A stretch of DNA of 64,000 bases, taken from Dillenia suffruticosa. Its lineage: Eukaryota; Streptophyta; Magnoliopsida; Dilleniales; Dilleniaceae. Made by a program: the position numbers and the translations under genes. Under the pieces are notes generated by a model that was not told the origin of the DNA, made no database searches, and worked only from the letters and a program-made list of their open reading frames with translations. Location: contig JAVTVX010000016.1 of assembly GCA_033439265.1 (NCBI GenBank), forward strand, positions 16,352,701 to 16,416,700, written 5' to 3'. This document shows, one piece after another, positions 46,115 through 59,122 of the stretch. Every line of letters begins with the position of its first letter. The first letter of the stretch is position 1.

Positions 46115-48670
46115 TGTCACACCCCTAACTGGGATCGTGAACAACCGCCCGTTATCCTGAATGCCGGCCGTATTTTTACAAAAAATCGGGCAGAACCTCC
46201 TCATATTTCGGAAGTTTCCCAAATACAATTCACTATGTACAAATCACAATCATCCTGTAATATAATCAAATGACCATCCCGGCCTCTCCAAATCAACCAA
46301 TCTCACAACCAACATCCAGATAACGCAAAACTATAAAAATTTCTAACAACCTAGGCACAGACCTCTACTGTCATGCCCCTATCAAAGGCATGGACAGCCG
46401 CCAGTCGCCCCTCCTGTGATTTAGAGGAGGTACCGAGCGATCCTAGAGTACACTTCTAAGACATGACACATTGCCAAGTACTTACACAATAAACCAGAAA
46501 TGCCTTAATGCAATGTTATGCAATGACATGTTCATATTGATACAGTCATCCCAGAATTATACAATGGTCGTTTATCGACCTCTTAATACATATACATCAC
46601 CAATAAAATTTCTAACTTACGAAATTGCAGCAAAAATATACAATAAGTCCAGATCCAGATCAAATCTCCCAATGATACTGAGCGTTCTAAAAGCAACGCT
46701 CCTTGCTAAATACGATCTCTGAAACAAAAAGAGAAATGAGGGGTGAGTACTCGGGGAAAAATACTTAGTGAGTGAGTGGGTCAATGCAATCATCAAATAT
46801 GAAGTGTAAAACTGGAGTGTCAAAACACAAGTATACAAATCATATTTCAAATCATCATGCTTTTCATTTCAACAATATGTCATTTGCACGCATTATCAAG
46901 TCAAATATGCATTCAAAGCACTGTCATTAAAATCATAGAGCTGCCAGCCGAAAATGTCCTGGCAGAGGTCTACCGCGACCTATGACAGGTGCACAGGGGG
47001 TGTTATATGCAAGTTTATTTAAAGTGCTCTCTACCCCGACGTTGGCGACGAATCTCGTCCAGGTGCTAGACTTGGAGAGGATACCAAATCCAAATCCAAA
47101 TCCAAATCCTCCCCCGTTCGGGTTCAACCTGGTTAGTACCGTGTCGATAACCAAATCGCGACAACTCGTGGGATACCCCAGGCCTAGGCATATCCGGACA
47201 CTACCAAAGCGTCTCTCACGGTGTCCTTCGTAGCTACGGAACAATACAATCCAAATCTCTCAAGGCTAAAATCAATATCGTATAAAAAATGTGCCGAAAT
47301 TAAGTTTACAAACCAAAGGCAACATATAGCATAAAATGGCACATTATACATTTCAACCAAATGGATGCATAATTTCATAATTCGACACAGTTTTTGGACA
47401 CTCCATCGGTTCACAAAAAAATCAATTTTAAAATCAGTCAAAACATTTCAAGTATACGACAAATCATACTCATTCATCAAAATGTTATAAAACAGAGTTT
47501 ACATATTAAACAAAAATATTGAAATAAATCCCACTCACAGTATACGGGAGGGTGATCACTCCCTATTTTAAAAACCAATTCGAATCTGACTGCTCGAGTC
47601 TCCAATGAGATTTTTCTAATTAATCATCACAATTCGATATCAAATAAAGGCCTAATTATGGATCTTAAATTTTCTTTCCAACCAAAACTACCTAATTTGA
47701 CAAAATTTATCCAAAGGTTGAAGAGATTTCGTTTCTCTCACCTAGGGTTCCGCGGATCTTGGATCTAGTTTTCGTTCGCCCGTCGGTTTGGTTTAAAACC
47801 TGAATGTTTCCAAGTTCAAAACAATTGTGAGCAATTTAAATCCAATTACTAAAGAAATTTGAAACCCTAGTGTGAAGATCGAAACTTTGAGTCATTTACC
47901 TTCGCAGAGGCTCATGGACTATCACGGGCCGTCTCGGGCTCGTGGGCTGCGGGCTGGCAGGCCTGATGGGTCTGGAGGGCCTGCAGGTCGGCAGTGGGCC
48001 GCGGGTCGGACTGGACCACGGGCTAGACTGGGCCGCGGGCCTGCCGGCTTGCGGCTGGCGGCTGGCGGCTGGCGGCTGGCGGCCTGTAGGCAAGCGCGCA
48101 GTGGCTAGGGCTCGCGCTCACGAGTTGGATTGAGCGCTCGCGCAGTGGGTCGCGTGCTGGAGCGCTCGCGCTCGTGCTGGGGCGTGCTCGAGCAGTGGAT
48201 CGCGCGCTGGAGCGCGCTGTGCTTGCGCAGAGGGTCACGTGCTGGCTCGCGCTGGGCTCGCGTGCTGGCTCTCGCGGGACTCGCGCGTTGGCTCTCGCGG
48301 GGCTCGCGCTGGGCTCGCGCGCTGCCGCTGTCGCGTGCGCTGGTGCACTCGCGGTGGTGCAACGATCACGCTCAACGGAGGATGGCAACGGGAGATTGTG
48401 CTGCGCGGAGGAGGAAGGCGCTCGGCTAACACGCTCACGTGAGGAGGGAGTAGCAGCGGCGGTTGGGTGCGGTGGCGATGGTGGTGAGCGGCGGTGTTGG
48501 CGGCGGCAGCGGGAGAGGAAGAGACGGAGTGAGAGAAAGAGAGAGAGAGAGAGAAAGAGAGAGAAGGAGAGAGAGAGAGAGAGAGAGAGAGGAAAAGGAA
48601 GAAAATTAGGGCTTTAAGCCCTAATTTTAATTTTCCTTTTGTTTTCTTTTTTTTTTTTTTTTGTGTTACA
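46115..48670 (-). repeat. 3' LTR of Tekay copy 2
   Basis: Minus-strand start TGTAACACAA at 48670 and end at 46115. It contains a CCAAAT hexamer run (47088-47108), a GC-rich part (47920-48500) and a (GA)n tract (about 48530-48592). Compared with the 5' LTR it has an extra GGCTGGCGGCTGGCGGCTG expansion near 48054-48080. Confidence 0.92.
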
Positions 48671-48689
48671 TTTTCTAACCCCCTAAAAA

Positions 48690-51173
48690 CAAGTTTCGTC
48701 CTCGAAACTAAAAGAAACCTATATAAAAAATGAATTGGGTATTGTCTTCTCATGGCCTTCTCGGGTTCCCAAATTTCTTCCTCGACCTGATCGTTGCGCC
48801 ATTGAACTCGGACAAGAGATACCTCCCTGCTCCATAGCTACCGGGTCTGCTGGTCAAGTATGGCCACAGGCTGAACAGGTAATCTCAAGTCCTCTCGCAT
48901 TTCTATCGGCGGAGGCTCCAAAATGTGTGAAGGATTTGAGATGTACTTCCTCAACACTGATACATGGAAGACATCATGGATCCAAGATAGTTCATCTGGC
49001 AGCTCTAGTCTGTATGCCACGCTCCCAACCCTACTGAGGATACGGAATGGGCCAATGTATCTGGGGCTCAACTGGCCCCGCTGCCGATGTCGTACTAGTC
49101 CCCTCAAGAACACCATATCGCCCACCTCAAACTCTAAAGGCCGGCGTCTCTGATCCGCATATGCCCTCTATCTGTCTTGGGCGACTTTCATCCGTTCGCG
49201 GATCACTCTGTCCTTTTCTTTAGTCTCCTCGACTAGCTCAACAGTGGTAAGGCGTCTCTCGCCTACCTCATCCCAGCACAACGGGGTGCTACACTTCCTA
49301 CCGTAGAGTACCTCATAGGGTGGCATGCCGATACTAACTTGATAACTATTATTATACGCAAACTCCACCAGCGGTAAATACCTGTCCCAACTACCCCGAA
49401 AATCCATAACACAAACCCGAAGTAAATTCTCGAGCGTCTGAATGATCCTCTCCGACTAACCATCTATCTGTGGGTGATATGCTGTACTAAAACTAGGCCG
49501 CGTGCCCAAAGCCTCTTGCATTCTGGGCTCAACATGCTTCTGCTGTGATTAAGGAGAAAATGTACGGACCGAGTAAATTAATTAGCTATCACCCAAATGG
49601 CATCATACTGTGCCAAAGTCCGATGCAACTCTACTATGAAGTCTATCGTGACATACTCCCACTCCCACTCAAGAATGGGAAAAAAAAAAGGTTGTGAAGT
49701 ACCAGCTAAACGCTGGTGCTCGGCCTTTTACCTATTGGCGAGCTAAACATCTTGCCACAAAATCCTCAATTTCTCGTTTTATGTTAGGCCACCAATAACT
49801 ATCTCGAATAGTCCAATACATCTTGGTACTACCCGGATGAATGCTTAAGTTGAGGAGTGTACCTCCTTAAGTATGGCCTTGTGGAAATCTATGTCAACTG
49901 AAATACAAATCCGTTCTCTCGGAATCCGAAGTCTCTGACATGGTTGAACAAGGTCTGCCTGTCCTCATATCTGGATAATGATGCTTCTTACACATCATTA
50001 ACCACACTGACTCCTAAGGTACGGAGTCCCACCAATAAAGAGGGGTAAGCACTCTCTCTGTCGTCTGAGTGGAAGACACTGAGCATGCTCCTCAACACTC
50101 TGCAAGCTGACTAGAATGTCATCAGTGGAAACGATAACAAATCGATCTAGGAAATTCATAAAAAACCCAATCTATTCAGTCCATAAATGTAGCTAGGACA
50201 TTGGTCAGCCCAAATGGCATGACCAAGGACTCAAAGTGTCCATGCTGATACGGAATGCGATTTTTGGACAGATCCTCGACCCTAACCCGTAACCGAGTAT
50301 AACGCGATCGAAGATTTATCTTCGAAAAGAACTTATCACCGAGAAGCTGATCAAACAAATCATCGATGTGGGAAAATGAATATCAATCCTTGGTAGTAAC
50401 CTTAGTCAACTGTCAATAATCCATAACAAGTTTAAGTGTTCTATATTTCTTCTTTACAAATAATACCGAAGCACCCTATGGTGTGGTGCTTGGATGGATG
50501 AATTATTTATCTAACAATTTCTGTAGTTAAATCTTGAGCTCTCTCAGCTCAAATGGTACCATTCTATATGGCGGAATAGAAATAAGAGTAATCCCTAGAG
50601 CTAGATCAATCTCAAAATTGAACTTCCGAATCAATGATAATTAGCGTGGCTCCTCGGGAAATACTTCAGGAAACTTCTATACCACAAGAATCTCATCAAG
50701 TCTCGGATTCTGTATGGTGGTATCGATCATATGTATCAGCTCTGTCATACATCCCCGACGTATTATACGTCTGGCTTTCCTCACTAATACAATACCACGG
50801 GGTAACACCCGTCTCTCACTCGCAAACGTCAGTGGTGGCCCTTCAGGCCTCCAAAAATCGTCTTTCTTGATAAAACAGTCTAAGGAAACTCTATAAGTAT
50901 ACAATTAATCTATCTCTAAGATGGCATCGAAATCTGTCATATCCAGTGGGATCAGATTTGCTCTCAGCACTGTCCCACCTGCCATGACATCATACTCTCT
51001 ATATACGAAATCTCTAACCAACTACTCATCAAGAGGAGTGACAACTAATAGCTCCTCATCAAGTAACGATAACAGCCCATCCGACTGTTGAGCGAAAGAA
51101 ACTCTCACATAGAAATAGTTCGACCTTGTGCCAATAAGAACACAAACGTCGACTCCATATATTTCCATAGCAC
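48690..51173 (-). pseudogene. pol of Tekay copy 2 (decayed)
   Basis: On the minus strand, from the upper end: protease (GAMEIYGVDV, catalytic D-T-G reduced to GTRS), a fragment with ESLDCFIKKDDFWRPEGPPL (about 50880), reverse transcriptase (IPYQHGHFESLVMPFGLTNV at 50280-50215 and a TDDIL active-site relic near 50120), then a gap in recognisable RNase H, integrase fragments ([20 protein letters not shown] at 49407, MPPYEVLYGRKCSTPLCWDE), the C-terminal GPFRILSRVGSVAYRLELPD at 49060 and a chromodomain end reading RRQYPIHFLY near 48745. Many stops and frameshifts. Order and content agree with copy 1. Confidence 0.8.
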
Positions 51174-51184
51174 CAAGATTCAAA

Positions 51185-51218
<34 letters not shown>

Positions 51219-51407
51219 ATAAAATAAAATAAAATAAAAAGAATTTACTAAGAGTACGGAAAGAATAGGGATATACACCTGTATATCAAAATAGTTAAGT
51301 CTCTAGTACTGTAACAATCATGTCCGTACATATCATCACAAAATACACAATTTCAAAAGAACTAGTGCATAAGGACCTCTAAACAGAAGGATCCGCAGGA
51401 GGATTAC
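51174..51407 (-). other. Intron-like interval at the gag/protease junction of Tekay copy 2
   Basis: On the minus strand the gag frame reads NPDMIMGNPPADPSV and stops, with the donor-like GGTAAT at the same codon as in copy 1. Homology to pol resumes at GTGCTATGGAAATATATGG (51173). The acceptor position reads CTTG/GT where copy 1 has TTAG/GT, so AG is lost here. The interval contains an (AT)n tract (51193-51213). Confidence 0.45.
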
Positions 51408-52460
51408 CCATGATCATATCTGGGTTCGCCAGAGCGTCCTCCTGAGTCATCGCATACACAAGGGCCTGCACCCTCAACTACTCTCGTGAAAACCTAATAC
51501 TATATTGCTCCCGGCTGCAGTACGTGGAGTAGTGTTACTAGAATGCGCAGGTGTTCCCTGCTGTCCTACATATGGTGTATTCCGATGACTCGAAGCCAAC
51601 TAACCTCCAAGTCACAAATCAGGGCATAAACTCCTAATATGTCCCGGCTTCTCACAGTGGAAGCATGTAATAAGTGCTCTACATATTTATTCGAGCTTGG
51701 TGCTTGCCACATATGCAGCAAAGAAAAGGTTGCTGAGCAGTAGCCTAACTCATGGCACTAGGGCTGGTGATATAACCACCGGGGATATGGTCCCGCTAAA
51801 ACTCCGTGAAATATCTGCGGTCGAATTCCATTAGGAAATCGCTTTGCCGCAATGGCTTATAGCCTCATCGCAAATAGCCTCCTATCAAGTGAGGGCTTCC
51901 CTATCGAATAGTCTCTTAGTTACTCCTAGACTATACTCCTCGCGTAAGCCTAGATATATCAAGATCCGTCGGGTTCAGTTGACTCAGTGCTTTGCTACCA
52001 TAGCATCACCAAGTCCAAAAATCTGTGCATCCCAACTGTCGAGCTACCGTGACTAACTGAATCATCTCGGGGATACACCTAAGTATGGTGCAATTATTAT
52101 CACTCAGATTCGAAACTGTAAGAAGAACGGCCACCGATGGACGATTTGGTGCCGCTTGAGTAAGAACTACTGTAGGAGAAATAAGCGCAGCCGTAGATAT
52201 CGGCATTGCCATCAAAGGTGATGGGGTGACATCTGGACCCCATGTGCTGTGTACCACTCGTACACTTGCCCGAAAATATCAAGAGTAAATGGTGGAGACG
52301 TTGATACAATAGCCGGCTGAAAAGGTGCTAGAGAAAACAAACACCTTGAGGATGTATTCTTCGGCACCGAAAGGGGCGCCAGAAATGAGGAAGTATCCTC
52401 GCTCTCTTTAAGTGAGTCAGGGGGTACATATCTAGCGCTCCATGTAATCGTCATGGTTCC
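51408..52460 (-). pseudogene. gag of Tekay copy 2 (decayed)
   Basis: On the minus strand 52454-52006 encodes relics matching the N-terminal part of copy 1 gag, including QLGCTDFWTW at its end where copy 1 has QLGCTDFSGS. Frames then break repeatedly. An intact zinc knuckle CFHCEKPGHIRSLCP is at about 51663-51619, so the Cys lost in copy 1 is still present here. The end reads AMTQEDALANPDMIMGNPPA and DPSV, followed by a stop. Confidence 0.75.
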
Positions 52461-52762
52461 GCAATATAAGAATTCTCAGTAGGCATTGTTCAAGGATTAG
52501 GGTTAGTTACAACTAACCCCCTAAAATGAATGAAATCATCAATTTAAGAACTATCTCCATTGGTTCCTTCTTTGAAAATGAAGAAATGCTAGGTTAGATA
52601 AGAATTAGTATCTAACCCCCTAAAATAGATAAACTCAATTCCTAAGACCATATGTAGGGATATAAATGACTGTATGAAACTCTCATGCATTAAGGACTTT
52701 AAGCGCAAACACACTTGGGAATGTTTTCAAGATTTTCTTCCTATATAGCGCTCAACCTAGTC

Positions 52763-52774
52763 GCTCTGATACCA
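52763..52774 (-). other. Primer-binding site of Tekay copy 2
   Basis: On the minus strand TGGTATCAGAGC, a perfect match to the initiator tRNA-Met site, seven bases inside the 5' LTR. Confidence 0.9.
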
Positions 52775-52781
52775 ATCCAAC

Positions 52782-55152
52782 TGTCACGCCCCGAACTGGG
52801 ATCGTGAACAGCCGTCCGTTATCCTAAATGCCGGCTGTATTTTTATAAAAAATCGGGCAGAACCTCCCCATATTTCGGAAGTTTCCCAAGTACAATTCAC
52901 TATGTACAAATCACAATCATCCTATAATATAATCAAATGGCTATCCCGGCCTCTCCAAATCAACCAATCTCACAACCAACATCCAGATAACGCAAGACTA
53001 TAAAAATTTTCAACAACCAAGCCACAGACCTCTACTGCCATGCCCCCGTCAAAGGCATGGACAGCCGCTAGTCGCCCCTCCTGTGATTTAAAAGAGGCAC
53101 CGAACGATCCTAGAGTACACTTCTAAGACATGACACATTGCCAAGTACTTACACAATGAACCAGAAATGCCTCAATGCAATGTTATGCAATGACATGTCC
53201 ATATTTATACAGTCATCCCAGAATTATACAATGGTCGTCTATCGACCTCTTAATACATATACATCACCAATAAAATTTCTAACTTACGAAATTGCAGCGA
53301 AAATATACAATAAGTTCTCAGATCCAGATCAAATCTCCCAATGATACTGAGCGTCCTAAAAGCAACGATCCTTGCCAAATACTATCTCTGAAACAAAAAG
53401 GGAAATGAGGGGTGAGTACTCGGGGAAGAATACTCAGTGAGTGAGTGGGTCAATGCAATCATCAAATATGAAGTGTGAAACTGGAGTATCAAAACACAAG
53501 TATACAAATCATATTTTAAATCATCATACTTTTCATTTCAACAATATGTCATTTGCACGCATTATCAAGTCAAATATGCATCCAAAGCACTGTCATTAAA
53601 ATCATAGAGCTACCAGCCAAAAATGTCCTGACAGAGATCTACCGCGACATATGACAGGCGCACCGGGGGTGTTATATACAAGTTTATTTAAAGTGCTCTC
53701 TACCCCGACGTTGACGACGAACCTCGTCCAGGTGCTAGACTTGGAGAGGATACCAAATCCAAATCCAAATCCTCCCCCTTTTGGGTTCAACCTGTCTAGT
53801 ACCGTGTCGATAACCAAATCACGACAACTCATGGAATACCCCAGGCCTAGGCATATCCGGATGCCACCAAAGCGTCTCTCACGGTTATCCTTCGTAGCTA
53901 CGGAATAATACAATCCAAATCTCTCAAGGCTAAAATCAATATCGTATCAAAAATGTGCCGAAATCAGGTTTACAAACCAAATGCAACATATAGCATAAAA
54001 TGACACATTATACATTTCAACCACATGGATGCATAATTTCATAATTCGACACAGTTTTTGGACACTCCATCGGTTCACAAAAAAATCAATTTTAAAACCA
54101 GTCAATACATTTCAAGCATACGACAAATCATGCTCATTCATCAAAATGTTGTAAAACAGAGTTTACATATTAAACAAAAGCATTGAAATAAATCTCACTC
54201 ACAGTATACGGGAGGGTGATCACTCCCTATTTTAAAAGCCAATTCGAATCTGACCGCTCGAGTTTCTAATAAGATTTTCCTAATTAATCATCACAATTCG
54301 ATATCAAATAAAGGCCTAGTTATGGATCTTAAATTTTCTTTCCAACCAAAACTACCTAATTTGACAAAATTTATCCAAAGGTTGAAGAGATTTCGTTTCT
54401 TTCACCTAGGGTTCCGCGGATTTTGGATCTAGTTTTCGTTCGCCCGTCGGTTTGGTCTAAAACCTGAATGTTTTCAAGTTCGAAACAATTATGAGCAATT
54501 TAAGTCCAATTACTAAATAAATTTGAAACCCTAGTGCGAAAATCGAAACTTTGAGTCATTTACCTTCGCAGAGGCGCACGTACAATCACGGGCTGTCTCG
54601 GGCTTGTGGGCCGCGGGCTGGCGGGCCTGATTGGTCTGGTGGGCCTGCGGGTAGGTAGTGGGCCGCGGGCCGGACTGGGCCGCAAGCTAGACTGGGCCGC
54701 GGGCCTGTGGGCTTGCGGTTGGCGGCCTGTGGGCAAGCGCGCAGTGGCTAGGGCTTGCGCTCACGAGTTGGATTGAGCGCTCGCGCAGTGGGTCGAGCGC
54801 TGGAGCGCTCGCGCTCGTGCTGGGGCGCGCTCGAGCAGTGGATCGCGCACTGTGCTCGCGCAGAGGGTCGTGCGCTGCTCATGCTGGCTTGTGCTGGGCT
54901 CGCGCTCTAGCTCGCCCGGGGCTCAAGCTGGGCTCGCGCGCTGCCGCTGTCGCGCGCGCTGGTGTACTCGCGGTGGTGCAACGATCACACTCAGCGGAGG
55001 ATGGCAGTGGCAGATTGTGCTTCGCGGAGGAGGAAGGCACTACAGCTAGCGTGCTCACGTGAGGAGGGAGGAGCGGCGGCGGCTGGGTGCGGTGGCGATG
55101 GTGGTGAGCGGCGGTGTTGGCGGCGGCAGCGGGAGAGGAAGAGACGGAGTGT

Positions 55153-55185
<33 letters not shown>

Positions 55186-55269
55186 AGAGAGAGAGAGAGA
55201 GAGAGGAAAAGGAAGAAAATTAGGGCTTTAAGCCCTAATTTTAATTTTCCTTTTTTTTTTTGTGTTACA
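52782..55269 (-). repeat. 5' LTR of Tekay copy 2
   Basis: It aligns closely with 46115-48670. It begins at 55269 (minus strand) with TGTAACACA and ends GGCGTGACA at 52782. It has a (GA)n tract (about 55156-55204) and a GC-rich part (54590-55100). Confidence 0.92.
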
Positions 55270-56673
55270 AATACTTTTGGTGGCAAACCCTCTGTAAGTG
55301 GATCCGCAATCATAGAGTTTGTTCCTATATATTCAATAGATATCTAACCACTCTGTACTCTTTCTTTAACAACCAGGAACTTGATATCTATGTGTTTGGA
55401 CTTTGTCGAATTCATATTGTTATTGGAATAGAGGACTGCAAATTTATTGTCACAAAATAATTTGAGTGGTTTGTCAATGCTATCCACTATCCGCAGTCCC
55501 GTAACAAAATTTCGTAGCCATATTCCATGGTTGGATAGCTCATGACACGCTATGAATTCTGCCGCCATTGTGGAAGATACTATAAGACACTGTTTAGCAC
55601 TGTTCCAAGAAATGGCTCCTCCCGCTAACATGTTATAGACTTCATGCTATCTTGGCATCCCACAAAATCGGAGTCAGTATACCCAGTGATCTCAAGCCGT
55701 TCTAACCTCCGATACGTGAACATATATTCCTTCGTTCTCTGTAGATACCGTAAGATCCGTTTGACAGCTTTCCAATGGTCCATTCCAGAATTGCTTAGGT
55801 ATCTGCCTAACATTCCTATAATGTACACAATATCCGGACGCGTACATACTTGAGTGTACATCAGACTCCCTACTGCTGATGCATAAGGAATCTTCTATAT
55901 TTTTCATTTCTCAATATCATTTTGGGGGTACTATTTGAGACTAAATTTATCTCCCTTAAATACAGGGGTATCACCTGATTTACAATTTTGCATGTCAGAT
56001 CTCGTTAAAACCTTTTCAATATATCCTTTTTGGGACAATTACAGAATATCCTGAAAACGATCTCGGTGTATCTGAATGCCCAATACGAAATAACTTTCCC
56101 CAAAATCTTTCATCTCAAATTTCTTTATGAGAAAGATCTTGGTTTCATATAATAGATCTTTATCGTTATTGGCAAGCAATATGTCATCGACATATAAAAC
56201 CAAAAAAATATACTTACTCCCATAGAACTTATAGAATATACATTCATCAACTAAATTCATCTCAAAACCAAAGAAGACGATTACTTGATGAAATTTAAAG
56301 TACCATTATCGAGATACTTGCTTGAGTCCATAAATGGATTTTTTAAGTTTGCAAACCATATTCTTTGGATCTCCTGACACAAAGTTTCTTGGTTGCAACA
56401 TATAGATCATTTTATCAATGTCACCATTAAGAAATGCCGTCTTTACATCCATTTGGTATAACTCAAAGTCAAAATGTCCAATGCTATTATAATCCTAAAA
56501 GAGTCTTTCGAATAAATTGAAGAGAAAATCTCTTTATAATCGATGTCTTCTTTCTGTGTGAATTCTTTTGCAACAAGACGAGTTTTATATCTCTCTACAT
56601 TGCTTTTCGAATCCCTTTTGGTTTTAAATATCCATTTACAATCAATGGATTTTGCACCTTCAGGCAATGGCAA
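55270..56673 (-). pseudogene. Reverse transcriptase and RNase H of the copia element
   Basis: On the minus strand: reverse transcriptase start PLPEGAKSIDCKWIFKTKRD at 56670, RYKTRLVAKEFTQKEDIDYK, the active site VLYVDDILLANND (about 56205-56170), FEMKDFGESYFVLGIQIHRD, then YTQVCTRPDIVYIIGMLGRY and the RNase H part ISWNSAKQCLIVSSTMAAEF, DNKFAVLYSNNN and KSKHIDIKFLVVKERVQSG. Stops and shifts separate the blocks. The frame continues at 46114 beyond the Tekay element. Confidence 0.88.
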
Positions 56674-58620
56674 ACGTCATTGTCATTCATGGACTTCATC
56701 TCCTCATTCATGGTATCGATCAACTTTTGAGAGTTACAACATCCATAGCTTGCCGGAAGTTGATCGGATCATCTTTCATCACTCCAATGTCAACATCATG
56801 TTCCTGAAGAAATACAACATAATCATCCGAAATTGCTCTTCTTCTTTCTCTAGTAGATCTTTTAAATGGCATACGTTCTTGAGGTGGTAGACTTTGTTCT
56901 TTCAAATTGGAGGGTTCTCCAATATTGTCTGACTCTGTTGTGTTTTGAACAAAATCAGGGATAGAAAGCTGATCATATCCAATAACACCTGTAGAAATAT
57001 CAACATATTCCTCTTGAAAGATAATATCTCTAACCATATCTCCCCCCGCAAACTCAACATCCTCAAAGAACCAAGTATTTCCCGACTCAAAAATGACCTT
57101 ATTTATGGGATCATAAAATTTGTACTCCCTAGATTTTTCAGAGTATCCTACAAAATAGTAACTAACTGTCTTAGCATCCAGTTTCCTTTCATTGGGCTTA
57201 AAAGGCCTAGCCTCAGCTGAACAACCCCAAACGCGCAGATGTTTTAGACTAGGACGTCTGCAAGTCCAAAGTTCATAGGGGGTTTTGGTAGTTGCCTTAG
57301 TAGGAACCTAATTTAAGAGGTATGCTGAAGTCTTGAGTGTCTCTCCCCAGAGTGACTCAGGTAAGACAGAATGAGCAATCATGTTTCTTACCATATCCTG
57401 AAGAGTCATGTTTCGTCTTTCAGCAACAACATTCATGGCGGGTGATCCAGGCATGGTGTATTGTGGGACGATACCGCATTCCTCTAGGAAGTAAGCAAAC
57501 GGTCCTAGACGTTATTTACCTAATCTATCATTTCTGCCATAATATTCTCTACCACGGTCAGATTTGACTTTCTTAATTCTTTTGCCAAGTTGGTTTTCAA
57601 TTTCAGCTTTATAAATTTTGAACACATCTAGTGATTTGGACTTTTTTGTAAGGAGATAAATGTAGCCATATCTTGAATAATCGTCTATGAACATAATAAA
57701 ATGCCATTGACCATTCCAAGAAGCCGAAGAGAATGGTCCACAGATATCCGTATGAATCAGTTCTAAGATGTCTGAAGTCCTTTTAGCCTCATAATTCCTT
57801 TTATTAGTTTGTTTTCCCTTTATACAATTTACACAAACGTCAAATTCTGTGAAATCAAGGGAATCAAGAATTCATTCTGACACAATTTTTTCTATTCTCC
57901 GTTCGGAGATATGACCCAATCGCTTGTGCTACAACGAGAAGGAATTCTCATTGGTTAATTTACGCTTCGTACTTCGAGTACCATTATGTAGGGATTCATT
58001 AAAACAAAGCACAGTATCGAATAAATAAAGATTATTGGATCCTAATAAAGAATCGAAACCAACTAATTTTGAATCAAGAAACAAACTAACTTTCCCAATT
58101 TCGAAAGATCAAGTAAAACCGAATTTGTCCAATATATAAATAGAAATCAAATTCTGTCTGAAATATGGTATAATAAATGTTCCATGCAGATCCAAAAAAA
58201 ATCCGATCCTTAACAATAATCTAAATTTTCCTATGGTTTCAACTGAAACCTCATTGTCGTCATCTACGTAGATGTATCTTTCACCATCATTTGACGGTCA
58301 GTAATTTAGGCAACCCTGCATGGAAACACTAATGTGAGTTGTTGCAACAGAATCTAGCCACCAAGTGTGTTTTGGTACTGAAATTAAATTAAACTCAGAA
58401 CAAATGAAAGATAGAGGCATATCTTTCTTTGTATGCCAAGCATGATAGTTTGTACACTCCTTCTTTCTATATCCCTCGGCACCACAAAAGAAACAGCATT
58501 TCTTTTCTGGTTCATTCGGTACCTTTTGTTGCTTCTTCTGAGGTGTGGTATTTGCAGTATCATTAGCAGGCTTCCTTTTCTTGCCTTTGGTCGAGACTAG
58601 GTATGCACTTTCTGTCCGAT
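56674..58620 (-). pseudogene. Protease and integrase of the copia element
   Basis: On the minus strand: a gag zinc knuckle CFFCGAEGYRKKECTNYHAW (about 58500), protease WWLDSVATTHISVS (family WWLDSGA: the Gly of D-S-G reads Val), the HKRLGHIS pre-integrase segment (about 57930), the integrase core DICGPFSSASW, FIMFIDDYSRYGYIYLLTKK and VKSDRGREYYGR, VVAERRNMTLQDMVRNMI, then RVWGCSAEARPFKPNERKLD and the linker to reverse transcriptase (57037-56720). Stop codons interrupt at several points (for example near 57518 and 57308). Confidence 0.85.
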
Positions 58621-58621
58621 C

Positions 58622-59122
58622 TCACTTCAACCTTTCCTCTTCTTGCACACAGTGAGAGATACGCTCATTCAAAGACCAAGTCTCTTTTTGACAATTATAG
58701 CTCACTTTAAACTGATTAAACTGTCCTGAAAGAGATATTAACACCAAATGCACAAGCAAGTCCTCAGAGAGGTTAAACTTGAGTGCTCTTAACTTTGAAG
58801 CGATATGAGACATTTTCATGATATACTCCCTAATATTGTCTTGACCTTTATACTTTATTGACACAAGATTTGCCAAGAGTGTACCAATTTCTGACTTTTC
58901 ATTCTTGGCAAACATTTTTTGAATATCAGCAAGGAAGTCCTTAGCTGTAGCAATAGTATCAGATATAGTGCCCCTAAAACTTTCTGGGATGGCTTTCTCC
59001 ATAATCATGAGACTAATGCGGTTCGACCTCTTCCACCTTTCAAACTCCCTCTTTTCATTAGAGGTACTCTTATCCATAATTGGTGGAGGATAGTCAGTCC
59101 TTAGCGCAAAGTCCATATCCAT
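58622..59122 (-). pseudogene. gag of the copia element
   Basis: A 166-codon open frame from the ATG at 59122 (minus strand): FERWKRSNRISLMIMEKAIP, SFRGTISDTIATAKDFLADI, IGTLLANLVSIKYKGQDNIR, YIMKMSHIASKLRALKFNLS and LVHLVLISLSGQFNQFKVSY. This is the UBN2/copia gag domain, unusually well preserved beside the broken pol. It ends at a stop at 58622-58624, just before the zinc knuckle, so gag and pol are no longer joined. Confidence 0.85.

Larger units (their letters stand above)
46115..55269 (-). mobile_element. Tekay-type chromovirus, copy 2, complete structure, minus strand
   Basis: LTRs of 2556 bp (46115-48670) and 2488 bp (52782-55269) enclose gag and pol remnants. The primer site is at 52763-52774 and the polypurine tract at 48671-48684. 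Perfect target copies AATAC flank it at 46110-46114 and 55270-55274. It interrupts the RNase H end of the copia element, so it is the younger of the two. The coding part is more decayed than in copy 1, although the LTRs are very similar to each other. Confidence 0.95.
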
